Assembly (NCBI GenBank): GCA_964017155.1
Contig: OZ024856.1
Coordinates: 7,949,811-8,013,810 of the forward strand
Length of the DNA stretch: 64,000 nt
Source of the DNA: Oasisia sp. SBJ-2009
Taxonomy: Eukaryota > Annelida > Polychaeta > Sabellida > Siboglinidae
Direction: 5' to 3'
Shown here: positions 36,201 through 49,600 of the stretch, in pieces
How positions within the stretch are numbered: position 1 is the stretch's first letter
Layout: every line of letters starts with the position of its first letter
Notes under the pieces: model-generated
What the model was told of the DNA's origin: nothing
Databases searched by the model: none
What the model saw: the letters and a program-made list of their open reading frames with translations, nothing else
Made by a program: the position numbers and the translations under genes

Positions 36201-39200
36201 TCGGAAATTACGCTAATCACCCTCAAAGTGCGCTTACGCCAATGCAAAGTTATTTTCACATCTGAAACCTACAATGTACCACTACTCTTCGTGACATGTG
36301 TGGATTCGCATGATTCCCAGAACGAAGAGTCAAGTACAAGTGGGCGTGCTTCGATACTCGTACCTATTTTTTCCGAAATTACTGTAAACTCGCTTAAATG
36401 CGTTCGCGCCAAAACAACGGTATTGTCTCATTGGAAAACTACATCGTAGTACGACTATATTAAGATACTTTTTTTGGATTTGTATAGTCCAGACAACGAG
36501 GAATAATGTGCACGGGGTTGAATTTCGATACTAATAGATAGTGATTTTCGAAATTTCGATAAACACCCCAAAGTGCGCTTGCGCCAATATAAGGGTATTT
36601 TCTCTTCTGAAAAATACAACGTACAAATACAGTTCGTTAGTTTTATGGATCGTCATCGGTTCCCGAACTAGAAATCGACTACAACTTGTCGAGCTTCCAA
36701 AATGGTGCCTATATTTCGGAAATTACGCTAATCACCCTCAAAGTGCGCTTACGCCAATGCAAAGTTATTTTCACATCTGAAACCTACAATGTACCACTAC
36801 TCTTCGTGACATGTGTGGATTCGCATGATTCCCAGAACGAAGAGTCAAGTACAAGTGGGCGTGCTTCGATACTCGTACCTATTTTTTCCGAAATTACTGT
36901 AAACTCGCTTAAATGCGTTCGCGCCAAAACAACGGTATTGTCTCATCGGAAAACTACAACGTAGTACCACTATAATTAGATACTTTTTTTTTGGATTTGC
37001 ACAGGCCAGACAACGAGGAATAAAGTACAAGTGGTTGAATTTCGATACTAATAGATAGTGGCTTTGGAAATTGCGAGAAACACCCCAAAATGCGCTTACG
37101 CCAATATAAGTGTATTTTCTCTTATGAAAAATACAACTTACCAATACAGTTCGTTAGTTTTATGGATCGTCATCGGTTCCCGGACTAGAAATCAATTACA
37201 ACTTGTCGAGCTTCCAAAATGGTGCCTATATTTCGGAAATTACGCTAATCACCCTCAAAGTTCGCTTACGCCAATGCAAAATAATTTTCACATCTGAAAC
37301 CTACAATGTACCACTACTATTCGTGACCTTTGTGGATTCGCGTGGTTCCCAGGGCGAAGAGTCATGTACAAGTGGTCGTGCTTCGATACGCGTACCTATT
37401 TTTTCGGAAATTACGTTAAACTCCCTTAAATGCGTTCGCGCCAAATTAACGGTATTATCTCATCGGAAAACTACATCGTAGTACGACTATATTAAGATAC
37501 TTTTTTTGGATTTGTATAGTCCAGACAACGAGGAATAAAGTGCACGGGGTTGAATTTCGATACTAATAGATAGTGATTTTCGAAATTTCGATAAACACCC
37601 CAAAGTGCGCTTGCGCCAATATAAGGGTATTTTCTCTTCTGAAAAATACAACGTACAAATACAGTTCGTTAGTTTTATGGATCGTCATCGGTTCCCGAAC
37701 TAGAAATCGACTACAACTTGTCGAGCTTCCAAAATGGTGCCTATATTTCGGAAATTACGCTAATCACCCTCAAAGTGCGCTTACGCCAAAGCAAAGTTAT
37801 TTTCACATCTGAAACCTACAATGTACCACTAATCTTCGTGACATGTGTGGATTCGCATGATTCCCAGAACGAAGAGTCAAGTACAAGTGGGCGTGCTTCG
37901 ATACTCGTACCTATTTTTTCGGAAATTACTGTAAACTCGCTTAAATGCGTTCGCGCCAAAATAACGGTATTGTCTCATCGGAAAACTACAACGTAGTACC
38001 ACTATAATTATATACTTTTTTTTGGATTTGCATAGGCCAGACAACAAGGAATAAAGTACAAGTGGTTGAATTTCGATACTAATAGATAGTGGCTTTGGAA
38101 ATTGCGAGAAACACCCCAAAATGCGCTTACGCCAATATAAGGGTATTTTCTCTTCTGAAAAATACAACGTACAAATACAGTTCGTTAGTTTTATGGATCG
38201 TTATCGGTTCCCGGACTAGAAATCAACTACAACTTGTCGAGCTTCCAAAATGGTGCCTATATTTCGGAAATTACGCTAATCACCCTCAAAGTGCGCTTAC
38301 GCCAATGCAAAGTAATTTTCACATCTGAAACCTACAATGTTCCACTACTATTCGTGACATTTGTGGATTCGCATGGTTCCCAGGGCGAAGAGTCAAGTAC
38401 AAGTGGTCCTGCTTCGATACGCGTACCTATTTTTTCGGAAATTACGTTAAACTCCCTTAAATGCGTTCGCGCCAAATTAACGGTATTATCTCATCGGAAA
38501 ACTACATCGTAGTACGACTATATTAAGATACTTTTTTTGGATTTGTATAGTCCAGACAACGAGGAATAAAGTGCACGGGGTTGAATTTCGATACTAATAG
38601 ATAGTGATTTTCGAAATTTCGATAAACACCCCAAAGTGCGCTTGCGCCAATATAAGGGTATTTTCTCTTCTGAAAAATACAACGTACAAATACAGTTCGT
38701 TAGTTTTATGGATCGTCATCGGTTCCCGAACTAGAAATCGACTACAACTTGTCGAGCTTCCAAAATGGTGCCTATATTTCGGAAATTACGCTAATCACCC
38801 TCAAAGTGCGCTTACGCCAAAGCAAAGTTATTTTCACATCTGAAACCTACAATGTACCACTAATCTTCGTGACATGTGTGGATTCGCATGATTCCCAGAA
38901 CGAAGAGTCAAGTACAAGTGGGCGTGCTTCGATACGCGTACCTATTTTTTTCGGAAATTACGTTAAACTCCCTTAAATGCGTTCGCGCCAAATTAACGGT
39001 ATTATCTCATCGGAAAACTACATCGTAGTACGACTATATTAAGATACTTTTTTTGGATTTGTATAGTCCAGGCAACGAGGAATAAAGTGCACGGGGTTGA
39101 ATTTCGATACTAATAGATAGTGATTTTCGAAATTTCGTTAAACACCCCAAAGTGCGCTTGCGCCAATATAAGGGTATTTTCTCTTCTGAAAAATACAACG

Positions 39201-41398
39201 TACAAATACAGTTCGTTAGTTTTATGGATCGTCATCGGTTCCCGAACTAGAAATCGACTACAACTTGTCGAGCTTCCAAAATGGTGCCTATATTTCGGAA
39301 ATTACGCTAATCACCCTCAAAGTGCGCTTACGCCAATGCAAAGTTATTTTCACATCTGAAACCTACAATGTACCACTACTCTTCGTGACATGTGTGGATT
39401 CGCATGATTCCCAGAACGAAGAGTCAAGTACAAGTGGGCGTGCTTCGATACTCGTACCTATTTTTTCCGAAATTACTGTAAACTCGCTTAAATGCGTTCG
39501 CGCCAAAACAACGGTATTGTCTCATCGGAAAACTACAACGTAGTACCACTATAATTAGATACTTTTTTTTGGATTTGCACAGGCCAGACAACGAGGAATA
39601 AAGTACAAGTGGTTGAATTTCGATACTAATAGATAGTGGCTTTGGAAATTGCGAGAAACACCCCAAAATGCGCTTACGCCAATATAAGGGTATTTTCTCT
39701 TCTGAAAAATACAACTTACCAATACAGTTCGTTAGTTTTATGGATCGTCATCGGTTCCCGGACTAGAAATCAATTACAACTTGTCGAGCTTCCAAAATGG
39801 TGCCTATATTTCGGAAATTACGCTAATCACCCTCAAAGTGCGCTTACGCCAATGCAAAGTAATTTTCCCATCTGACACCTACAATGTACCACTACTATTC
39901 GTGACATTTGTGGATTCGCATGGTTCCCAGGGCGAAGAGTCAAGTACAAGTGGTCCTGCTTCGATACGCGTACCTATTTTTTTGGAAATTACGTTAAACT
40001 CCCTTAAATGCGTTCGCGCCAAAATAACGGTATTGTCTCATCGGAAAACTACAACGTAGTACCACTATAATTATATACTTTTTTTTGGATTTGCATAGGT
40101 CAGACAACAAGGAATAAAGTACAAGTGGTTGAATTTCGATACTAAAAGATAGTGGCTTTGGAAATTGCGAGAAACACCCCAAAATGCGCTTACGCCAATA
40201 TAAGGGTATTTTCTCTTATGAAAAATACAACGTACAAATACAGTTCGTTAGTTTTATGGATCGTCAACGGTTCCCGGACTAGAAATCAACTACAACTTGT
40301 CGAGCTTCCAAAATGGTGCCTATATTTCGGAAATTACGCTAATCACCCTCAAAGTGCGCTTACGCCAATGCAAAGTAATTTTCACATCTGAAACCTACAA
40401 TGTACCACTACTCTTCGTGACATTTGTGGATTCGCATGATTCCCAGAACGAAGAGTCAAGTACAAGTGGGCGTGCTTCGATACTCGTACCTATTTTTTCG
40501 GAAATTACTGTAAACTCGCTTAAATGCGTTCGCGCCAAAATAACGGTATTGTCTCATCGGAAAACTACAACGTAGTACCACTATAATGATATACTTTTTT
40601 TGGATTTGCATAGGCCAGACAACAAGGAATAAAGTACAAGTGGTTGAATTTCGATACTAATAGATAGTGGCTTTGGAAATTGCGAGAAACACCCCAAAAT
40701 GCGCTTACGCCAATATCAGGGTATTTTCTCTTCTGAAAAATACAACGTACAAATACAGTTCGTTAGTTTTATGGATCGTCATCGGTTCCCGGACTAGAAA
40801 TCAACTACAACTTGTCGAGCTTCCAAAATGGTGCCTATATTTCGGAAATTACGCTAATCACCCTCAAAGTGCGCTTACGCCAATGCAAAGTAATTTTCAC
40901 ATCTGAAACCTACAATGTTCCACTTCTATTCGTGACATTTGTGGATTCGCATGGTTCCCAGGGCGAAGAGTCAAGTACAAGTGGTCCTGCTTCGATACGC
41001 GTACCTATTTTTTCGGAAATTACGTTAAACTCCCTTAAATGCGTTCGCGCCAAATTAACGGTATTATCTCATCGGAAAACTACATCGTAGTACGACTATA
41101 TTAAGATACTTTTTTTGGATTTGTATAGTCCAGACAACGAGGAATAAAGTGCACGGGGTTGAATTTCGATACTAATAGATAGTGATTTTCGAAATTTCGA
41201 TAAACACCCCAAAGTGCGCTTGCGCCAATATAAGGGTATTTTCTCTTCTGAAAAATACAACGTACAAATACAGTTCGTTAGTTTTATGGATCGTCATCGG
41301 TTCCCGAACTAGAAATCGACTACAACTTGTCGAGCTTCCAAAATGGTGCCTATATTTCGGAAATTACGCTAATCACCCTCAAAGTGCGCTTACGCCAA
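30235..41398 (+). repeat. Large block Y, first copy (11.16 kb, partner at +13,406)
   Basis: Monomer starts: 30353 B, 30870 A, 31385 B, 31900 B, 32417 A, 32932 B, 33448 B, 33963 B, 34480 A, 34995 B, 35511 B, 36026 B, 36541 B, 37058 A, 37573 B, 38089 A, 38604 B, 39120 B, 39636 A, 40152 A, 40667 A, 41182 B. It matches 43641-54804 at +13,406 bp. Every rare variant checked is in both: 'ggttccagaactag', 'catcggatcccg', 'gagtcaactac', 'gtgtgggttcg', 'gaataatgtgcac', 'gatcgttatcgg', 'ccaggcaacgagg', 'catctgacacc', 'gtcaacggttcc', 'aatatcaggg', 'tataatgatatac'. I found no difference inside the block. It ends at 41399 (t) versus 54805 (a). Confidence 0.88.
30353..31384 (+). repeat. Representative B+A dimer (1,032 bp, six subunits)
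   Basis: Monomer 30353 (517 bp, B left end, S2 with 'cccagaacgaag', S3 with 'caacggtattgtc', 9 T, 'gcacaggcc') is followed by monomer 30870 (515 bp, A left end, S2 with 'cccagggcgaag', S3 with 'ttaacggtattatc', 7 T, 'gtatagtcc', 'gtgcacgggg'). This B-then-A pairing is the commonest two-monomer unit in the window. Departures (BB or AA neighbours) usually go with an S3 whose left and right halves come from different versions. Confidence 0.75.
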
Positions 41399-43640
41399 TG
41401 CAAAGTTATTTTCACATCTGAAACCTACAATGTACCACTACTCTTCGTGACATGTGTGGATTCGCATGATTCCCAGAACGAAGAGTCAAGTACAAGTGGG
41501 CGTGCTTCGATACTCGTACCTATTTTTTCCGAAATTACTGTAAACTCGCTTAAATGCGTTCGCGCCAAAACAACGGTATTGTCTCATTGGAAAACTACAT
41601 CGTAGTACGACTATATTAAGATACTTTTTTTGGATTTGTATAGTCCAGACAACGAGGAATAAAGTGCACGGGGTTGAATTTCGATACTAATAGATAGTGA
41701 TTTTCGAAATTTCGATAAACACCCCAAAGTGCGCTTGCGCCAATATAAGGGTATTTTCTCTTCTGAAAAATACAACGTACAAATACAGTTCGTTAGTTTT
41801 ATGGATCGTCATCGGTTCCCGAACTAGAAATCGACTACAACTTGTCGAGCTTCCAAAATGGTGCCTATATTTCGGAAATTACGCTAATCACCCTCAAAGT
41901 GCGCTTACGCCAATGCAAAGTTATTTTCACATCTGAAACCTACAATGTACCACTACTCTTCGTGACATGTGTGGATTCGCATGATTCCCAGAACGAAGAG
42001 TCAAGTACAAGTGGGCGTGCTTCGATACTCGTACCTATTTTTTCCGAAATTACTGTAAACTCGCTTAAATGCGTTCGCGCCAAAACAACGGTATTGTCTC
42101 ATCGGAAAACTACAACGTAGTACCACTATAATTAGATACTTTTTTTTTGGATTTGCACAGGCCAGACAACGAGGAATAAAGTACAAGTGGTTGAATTTCG
42201 ATACTAATAGATAGTGGCTTTGGAAATTGCGAGAAACACCCCAAAATGCGCTTACGCCAATATAAGTGTATTTTCTCTTATGAAAAATACAACTTACCAA
42301 TACAGTTCGTTAGTTTTATGGATCGTCATCGGTTCCCGGACTAGAAATCAATTACAACTTGTCGAGCTTCCAAAATGGTGCCTATATTTCGGAAATTACG
42401 CTAATCACCCTCAAAGTTCGCTTACGCCAATGCAAAGTTATTTTCACATCTGAAACCTACAATGTTCCACTACTATTCGTGACATTTGTGGATTCGCATT
42501 GTTCCCAGGGCGAAGAGTCATGTACAAGTGGTCGTGCTTCGATACGCGTACCTATTTTTTCGGAAATTACGTTAAACTCCCTTAAATGCGTTCGCGCCAA
42601 ATTAACGGTATTATCTCATCGGAAAACTACATCGTAGTACGACTATATTAAGATACTTTTTTTGGATTTGTATAGTCCAGACAACGAGGAATAAAGTGCA
42701 CGGGGTTGAATTTCGATACTAATAGATAGTGATTTTCGAAATTTCGATAAACACCCCAAAGTGCGCTTGCGCCAATATAAGGGTATTTTCTCTTCTGAAA
42801 AATACAACGTACAAATACAGTTCGTTAGTTTTATGGATCGTCATCGGTTCCCGAACTAGAAATCGACTACAACTTGTCGAGCTTCCAAAATGGTGCCTAT
42901 ATTTCGGAAATTACGCTAATCACCCTCAAAGTGCGCTTACGCCAAAGCAAAGTTATTTTCACATCTGAAACCTACAATGTACCACTAATCTTCGTGACAT
43001 GTGTGGGTTCGCATGATTCCCAGAACGAAGAGTCAAGTACAAGTGGGCGTGCTTCGATACGCGTACCTATTTTTTCGGAAATTACGTTAAACTCCCTTAA
43101 ATACGTTCGCGCCAAATTAACGGTATTATCTCATCGGAAAACTACATCGTAGTACGACTATATTAAGATACTTTTTTTGGATTTGTATAGTCCAGACAAC
43201 GAGGAATAAAGTGCACGGGGTTGAATTTCGATACTAATAGATAGTGATTTTCGAAATTTCGATAAACACCCCAAAGTGCGCTTGCGCCAATATAAGGGTA
43301 TTTTCTCTTCTGAAAAATACAACGTACAAATACAGTTCGTTAGTTTTATGGATCGTCATCGGTTCCCGAACTAGAAATCGACTACAACTTGTCGAGCTTC
43401 CAAAATGGTGCCTATATTTCGGAAATTACGCTAATCACCCTCAAAGTGCGCTTACGCCAATGCAAAGTTATGTTCACATCTGAAACCTACAATGTACCAC
43501 TACTCTTCGTGACATGTGTGGATTCGCATGATTCCCAGAACGAAGAGTCAAGTACAAGTGGGCGTGCTTCGATACTCGTACCTATTTTTTCCGAAATTAC
43601 TGTAAACTCGCTTAAATGCGTTCGCGCCAAAACAACGGTA
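41399..43640 (+). repeat. Satellite monomers between the two copies of block Y
   Basis: Right part of monomer 41182 (with 'cattgg'), then 41697 B, 42214 A, 42729 B and 43244 B. Monomer 42214 has the private 'gcattgttcccag' (about 42497). Monomer 42729 joins two rare variants that lie in different monomers elsewhere. Monomer 43244 has 'agttatgttcac' (about 43465) and ends with 'cattgg', where block Y' starts. Confidence 0.85.
42729..43243 (+). repeat. Hybrid monomer from a one-monomer deletion
   Basis: This monomer has 'gtgtgggttcg' (g at 43007) and 'aaatacgttcg' (a at 43103), 96 bp apart. In block Y the same two rare variants are in neighbouring monomers, at 35273 and 35885 (612 bp apart), and likewise at about 48679 and 49291. 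The difference is 516 bp, one monomer. The simplest reading is unequal exchange within S2 that removed one repeat length from a copy of 34995-36025. Confidence 0.82.
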
Positions 43641-46600
43641 TTGTCTCATTGGAAAACTACATCGTAGTACGACTATATTAAGATACTTTTTTTGGATTTG
43701 TATAGTCCAGACAACGAGGAATAAAGTGCACGGGGTTGAATTTCGATACTAATAGATAGTGATTTTCGAAATTTCGATAAACACCCCAAAGTGCGCTTGC
43801 GCCAATATAAGGGTATTTTCTCTTCTGAAAAATACAACGTACAAATACAGTTCGTTAGTTTTATGGATCGTCATCGGTTCCCGAACTAGAAATCGACTAC
43901 AACTTGTCGAGCTTCCAAAATGGTGCCTATATTTCGGAAATTACGCTAATCACCCTCAAAGTGCGCTTACGCCAATGCAAAGTTATTTTCACATCTGAAA
44001 CCTACAATGTACCACTACTCTTCGTGACATGTGTGGATTCGCATGATTCCCAGAACGAAGAGTCAAGTACAAGTGGGCGTGCTTCGATACTCGTACCTAT
44101 TTTTTCCGAAATTACTGTAAACTCGCTTAAATGCGTTCGCGCCAAAACAACGGTATTGTCTCATCGGAAAACTACAACGTAGTACCACTATAATTAGATA
44201 CTTTTTTTTTGGATTTGCACAGGCCAGACAACGAGGAATAAAGTACAAGTGGTTGAATTTCGATACTAATAGATAGTGGCTTTGGAAATTGCGAGAAACA
44301 CCCCAAAATGCGCTTACGCCAATATAAGTGTATTTTCTCTTATGAAAAATACAACTTACCAATACAGTTCGTTAGTTTTATGGATCGTCATCGGTTCCCG
44401 GACTAGAAATCAATTACAACTTGTCGAGCTTCCAAAATGGTGCCTATATTTCGGAAATTACGCTAATCACCCTCAAAGTTCGCTTACGCCAATGCAAAAT
44501 AATTTTCACATCTGAAACCTACAATGTACCACTACTATTCGTGACCTTTGTGGATTCGCGTGGTTCCCAGGGCGAAGAGTCATGTACAAGTGGTCGTGCT
44601 TCGATACGCGTACCTATTTTTTCGGAAATTACGTTAAACTCCCTTAAATGCGTTCGCGCCAAATTAACGGTATTATCTCATCGGAAAACTACATCGTAGT
44701 ACGACTATATTAAGATACTTTTTTTGGATTTGTATAGTCCAGACAACGAGGAATAAAGTGCACGGGGTTGAATTTCGATACTAATAGATAGTGATTTTCG
44801 AAATTTCGATAAACACCCCAAAGTGCGCTTGCGCCAATATAAGGGTATTTTCTCTTCTGAAAAATACAACGTACAAATACAGTTCGTTAGTTTTATGGAT
44901 CGTCATCGGTTCCCGAACTAGAAATCGACTACAACTTGTCGAGCTTCCAAAATGGTGCCTATATTTCGGAAATTACGCTAATCACCCTCAAAGTGCGCTT
45001 ACGCCAATGCAAAGTTATTTTCACATCTGAAACCTACAATGTACCACTACTCTTCGTGACATGTGTGGATTCGCATGATTCCCAGAACGAAGAGTCAAGT
45101 ACAAGTGGGCGTGCTTCGATACTCGTACCTATTTTTTCCGAAATTACTGTAAACTCGCTTAAATGCGTTCGCGCCAAAACAACGGTATTGTCTCATTGGA
45201 AAACTACATCGTAGTACGACTATATTAAGATACTTTTTTTGGATTTGTATAGTCCAGACAACGAGGAATAAAGTGCACGGGGTTGAATTTCGATACTAAT
45301 AGATAGTGATTTTCGAAATTTCGATAAACACCCCAAAGTGCGCTTGCGCCAATATAAGGGTATTTTCTCTTCTGAAAAATACAACGTACAAATACAGTTC
45401 GTTAGTTTTATGGATCGTCATCGGTTCCAGAACTAGAAATCGACTACAACTTGTCGAGCTTCCAAAATGGTGCCTATATTTCGGAAATTACGCTAATCAC
45501 CCTCAAAGTGCGCTTACGCCAATGCAAAGTTATTTTCACATCTGAAACCTACAATGTACCACTACTCTTCGTGACATGTGTGGATTCGCATGATTCCCAG
45601 AACGAAGAGTCAAGTACAAGTGGGCGTGCTTCGATACTCGTACCTATTTTTTCCGAAATTACTGTAAACTCGCTTAAATGCGTTCGCGCCAAAACAACGG
45701 TATTGTCTCATCGGAAAACTACAACGTAGTACCACTATAATTAGATACTTTTTTTTTGGATTTGCACAGGCCAGACAACGAGGAATAAAGTACAAGTGGT
45801 TGAATTTCGATACTAATAGATAGTGGCTTTGGAAATTGCGAGAAACACCCCAAAATGCGCTTACGCCAATATAAGTGTATTTTCTCTTATGAAAAATACA
45901 ACTTACCAATACAGTTCGTTAGTTTTATGGATCGTCATCGGTTCCCGGACTAGAAATCAATTACAACTTGTCGAGCTTCCAAAATGGTGCCTATATTTCG
46001 GAAATTACGCTAATCACCCTCAAAGTTCGCTTACGCCAATGCAAAATAATTTTCACATCTGAAACCTACAATGTACCACTACTATTCGTGACCTTTGTGG
46101 ATTCGCGTGGTTCCCAGGGCGAAGAGTCATGTACAAGTGGTCGTGCTTCGATACGCGTACCTATTTTTTCGGAAATTACGTTAAACTCCCTTAAATGCGT
46201 TCGCGCCAAATTAACGGTATTATCTCATCGGAAAACTACATCGTAGTACGACTATATTAAGATACTTTTTTTGGATTTGTATAGTCCAGACAACGAGGAA
46301 TAAAGTGCACGGGGTTGAATTTCGATACTAATAGATAGTGATTTTCGAAATTTCGATAAACACCCCAAAGTGCGCTTGCGCCAATATAAGGGTATTTTCT
46401 CTTCTGAAAAATACAACGTACAAATACAGTTCGTTAGTTTTATGGATCGTCATCGGTTCCCGAACTAGAAATCGACTACAACTTGTCGAGCTTCCAAAAT
46501 GGTGCCTATATTTCGGAAATTACGCTAATCACCCTCAAAGTGCGCTTACGCCAAAGCAAAGTTATTTTCACATCTGAAACCTACAATGTACCACTAATCT

Positions 46601-49600
46601 TCGTGACATGTGTGGATTCGCATGATTCCCAGAACGAAGAGTCAAGTACAAGTGGGCGTGCATCGATACTCGTACCTATTTTTTCCGAAATTACTGTAAA
46701 CTCGCTTAAATGCGTTCGCGCCAAAACAACGGTATTGTCTCATCGGAAAACTACATCGTAGTACGACTATATTAAGATACTTTTTTTTGGATTTGTATAG
46801 TCCAGACAACGAGGAATAAAGTGCACGGGGTTGAATTTCGATACTAATAGATAGTGATTTTCGAAATTTCGATAAACACCCCAAAATGCGCTTACGCCAA
46901 TATAAGGGTATTTTCTCTTCTGAAAAATACAACGTACCAATACAGTTCGTTAGTTTTATGGATCGTCATCGGTTCCTGGACTAGAAATCAATTACAACTT
47001 GTCGAGCTTCCAAAGTGGTGCCTATATTTCGGAAATTACGCTAATCACCCTCAAAGTTCGCTTACGCCAATGCAAAGTTATTGTCACATCTGAAACCTAC
47101 AATGTACCACTACTATTCGTGACATTTGTGGATTCGTATGGTTCCCAGGGCGAAGAGTCAAGTACAAGTGGTCCTGCTTCGATAAGCGTACCTATTTTTT
47201 CGGAAATTACGTTAAACTCCCTTAAATGCGTTCGCGCCAAATTAACGGTATTATCTCATCGGAAAACTACATCGTAGTACGACTATATTAAGATACTTTT
47301 TTTGGATTTGTATAGTCCAGACAACGAGGAATAAAGTGCACGGGGTTGAATTTCGATACTAATAGATAGTGATTTTCGAAATTTCGATAAACACCCCAAA
47401 GTGCGCTTGCGCCAATATAAGGGTATTTTCTCTTCTGAAAAATACAACGTACAAATACAGTTCGTTAGTTTTATGGATCGTCATCGGATCCCGAACTAGA
47501 AATCGACTACAACTTGTCGAGCTTCCAAAATGGTGCCTATATTTCGGAAATTACGCTAATCACCCTCAAAGTGCGCTTACGCCAATGCAAAGTTATTTTC
47601 ACATCTGAAACCTACAATGTACCACTACTCTTCGTGACATGTGTGGATTCGCATGATTCCCAGAACGAAGAGTCAACTACAAGTGGGCGTGCTTCGATAC
47701 TCGTACCTATTTTTTCGGAAATTACTGTAAACTCGCTTAAATGCGTTCGCGCCAAAATAACGGTATTGTCTCATCGGAAAACTACAACGTAGTACCACTA
47801 TAATTATATACTTTTTTTTTGGATTTGCATAGGCCAGACAACAAGGAATAAAGTACAAGTGGTTGAATTTCGATACTAATAGATAGTGGCTTTGGAAATT
47901 GCGAGAAACACCCCAAAATGCGCTTACGCCAATATAAGTGTATTTTCTCTTATGAAAAATACAACTTACCAATACAGTTCGTTAGTTTTATGGATCGTCA
48001 TCGGTTCCCGGACTAGAAATCAATTACAACTTGTCGAGCTTCCAAAATGGTGCCTATATTTCGGAAATTACGCTAATCACCCTCAAAGTTCGCTTACGCC
48101 AATGCAAAATAATTTTCACATCTGAAACCTACAATGTACCACTACTATTCGTGACCTTTGTGGATTCGCGTGGTTCCCAGGGCGAAGAGTCATGTACAAG
48201 TGGTCGTGCTTCGATACGCGTACCTATTTTTTCGGAAATTACGTTAAACTCCCTTAAATGCGTTCGCGCCAAATTAACGGTATTATCTCATCGGAAAACT
48301 ACATCGTAGTACGACTATATTAAGATACTTTTTTTGGATTTGTATAGTCCAGACAACGAGGAATAAAGTGCACGGGGTTGAATTTCGATACTAATAGATA
48401 GTGATTTTCGAAATTTCGATAAACACCCCAAAGTGCGCTTGCGCCAATATAAGGGTATTTTCTCTTCTGAAAAATACAACGTACAAATACAGTTCGTTAG
48501 TTTTATGGATCGTCATCGGTTCCCGAACTAGAAATCGACTACAACTTGTCGAGCTTCCAAAATGGTGCCTATATTTCGGAAATTACGCTAATCACCCTCA
48601 AAGTGCGCTTACGCCAAAGCAAAGTTATTTTCACATCTGAAACCTACAATGTACCACTAATCTTCGTGACATGTGTGGGTTCGCATGATTCCCAGAACGA
48701 AGAGTCAAGTACAAGTGGGCGTGCATCGATACTCGTACCTATTTTTTCCGAAATTACTGTAAACTCGCTTAAATGCGTTCGCGCCAAAACAACGGTATTG
48801 TCTCATCGGAAAACTACATCGTAGTACGACTATATTAAGATACTTTTTTTTGAATTTGTATAGTCCAGACAACGAGGAATAAAGTGCACGGGGTTGAATT
48901 TCGATACTAATAGATAGTGATTTTCGAAATTTCGATAAACACCCCAAAATGCGCTTACGCCAATATAAGGGTATTTTCTCTTCTGAAAAATGCAACGTAC
49001 AAATACAGTTCGTTAGTTTTATGGATCGTCATCGGTTCCCGGACTAGAAATCAACTACAACTTGTCGAGCTTCCAAAATGGTGCCTATATTTCGGAAATT
49101 ACGCTAATCACCCTCAAAGTGCGCTTACGCCAATGCAAAGTAATTTTCACATCTGAAACCTACAATGTACCACTACTCTTCGTGACATGTGTGGATTCGC
49201 ATGATTCCCAGAACGAAGAGTCAAGTACAAGTGGGCGTGCTTCGATACGCGTACCTATTTTTTCGGAAATTACGTTAAACTCCCTTAAATACGTTCGCGC
49301 CAAATTAACGGTATTATCTCATCGGAAAACTACATCGTAGTACGACTATATTAAGATACTTTTTTTGGATTTGTATAGTCCAGACAACGAGGAATAAAGT
49401 GCACGGGGTTGAATTTCGATACTAATAGATAGTGATTTTCGAAATTTCGATAAACACCCCAAAGTGCGCTTGCGCCAATATAAGGGTATTTTCTCTTCTG
49501 AAAAATACAACGTACAAATACAGTTCGTTAGTTTTATGGATCGTCATCGGTTCCCGAACTAGAAATCGACTACAACTTGTCGAGCTTCCAAAATGGTGCC

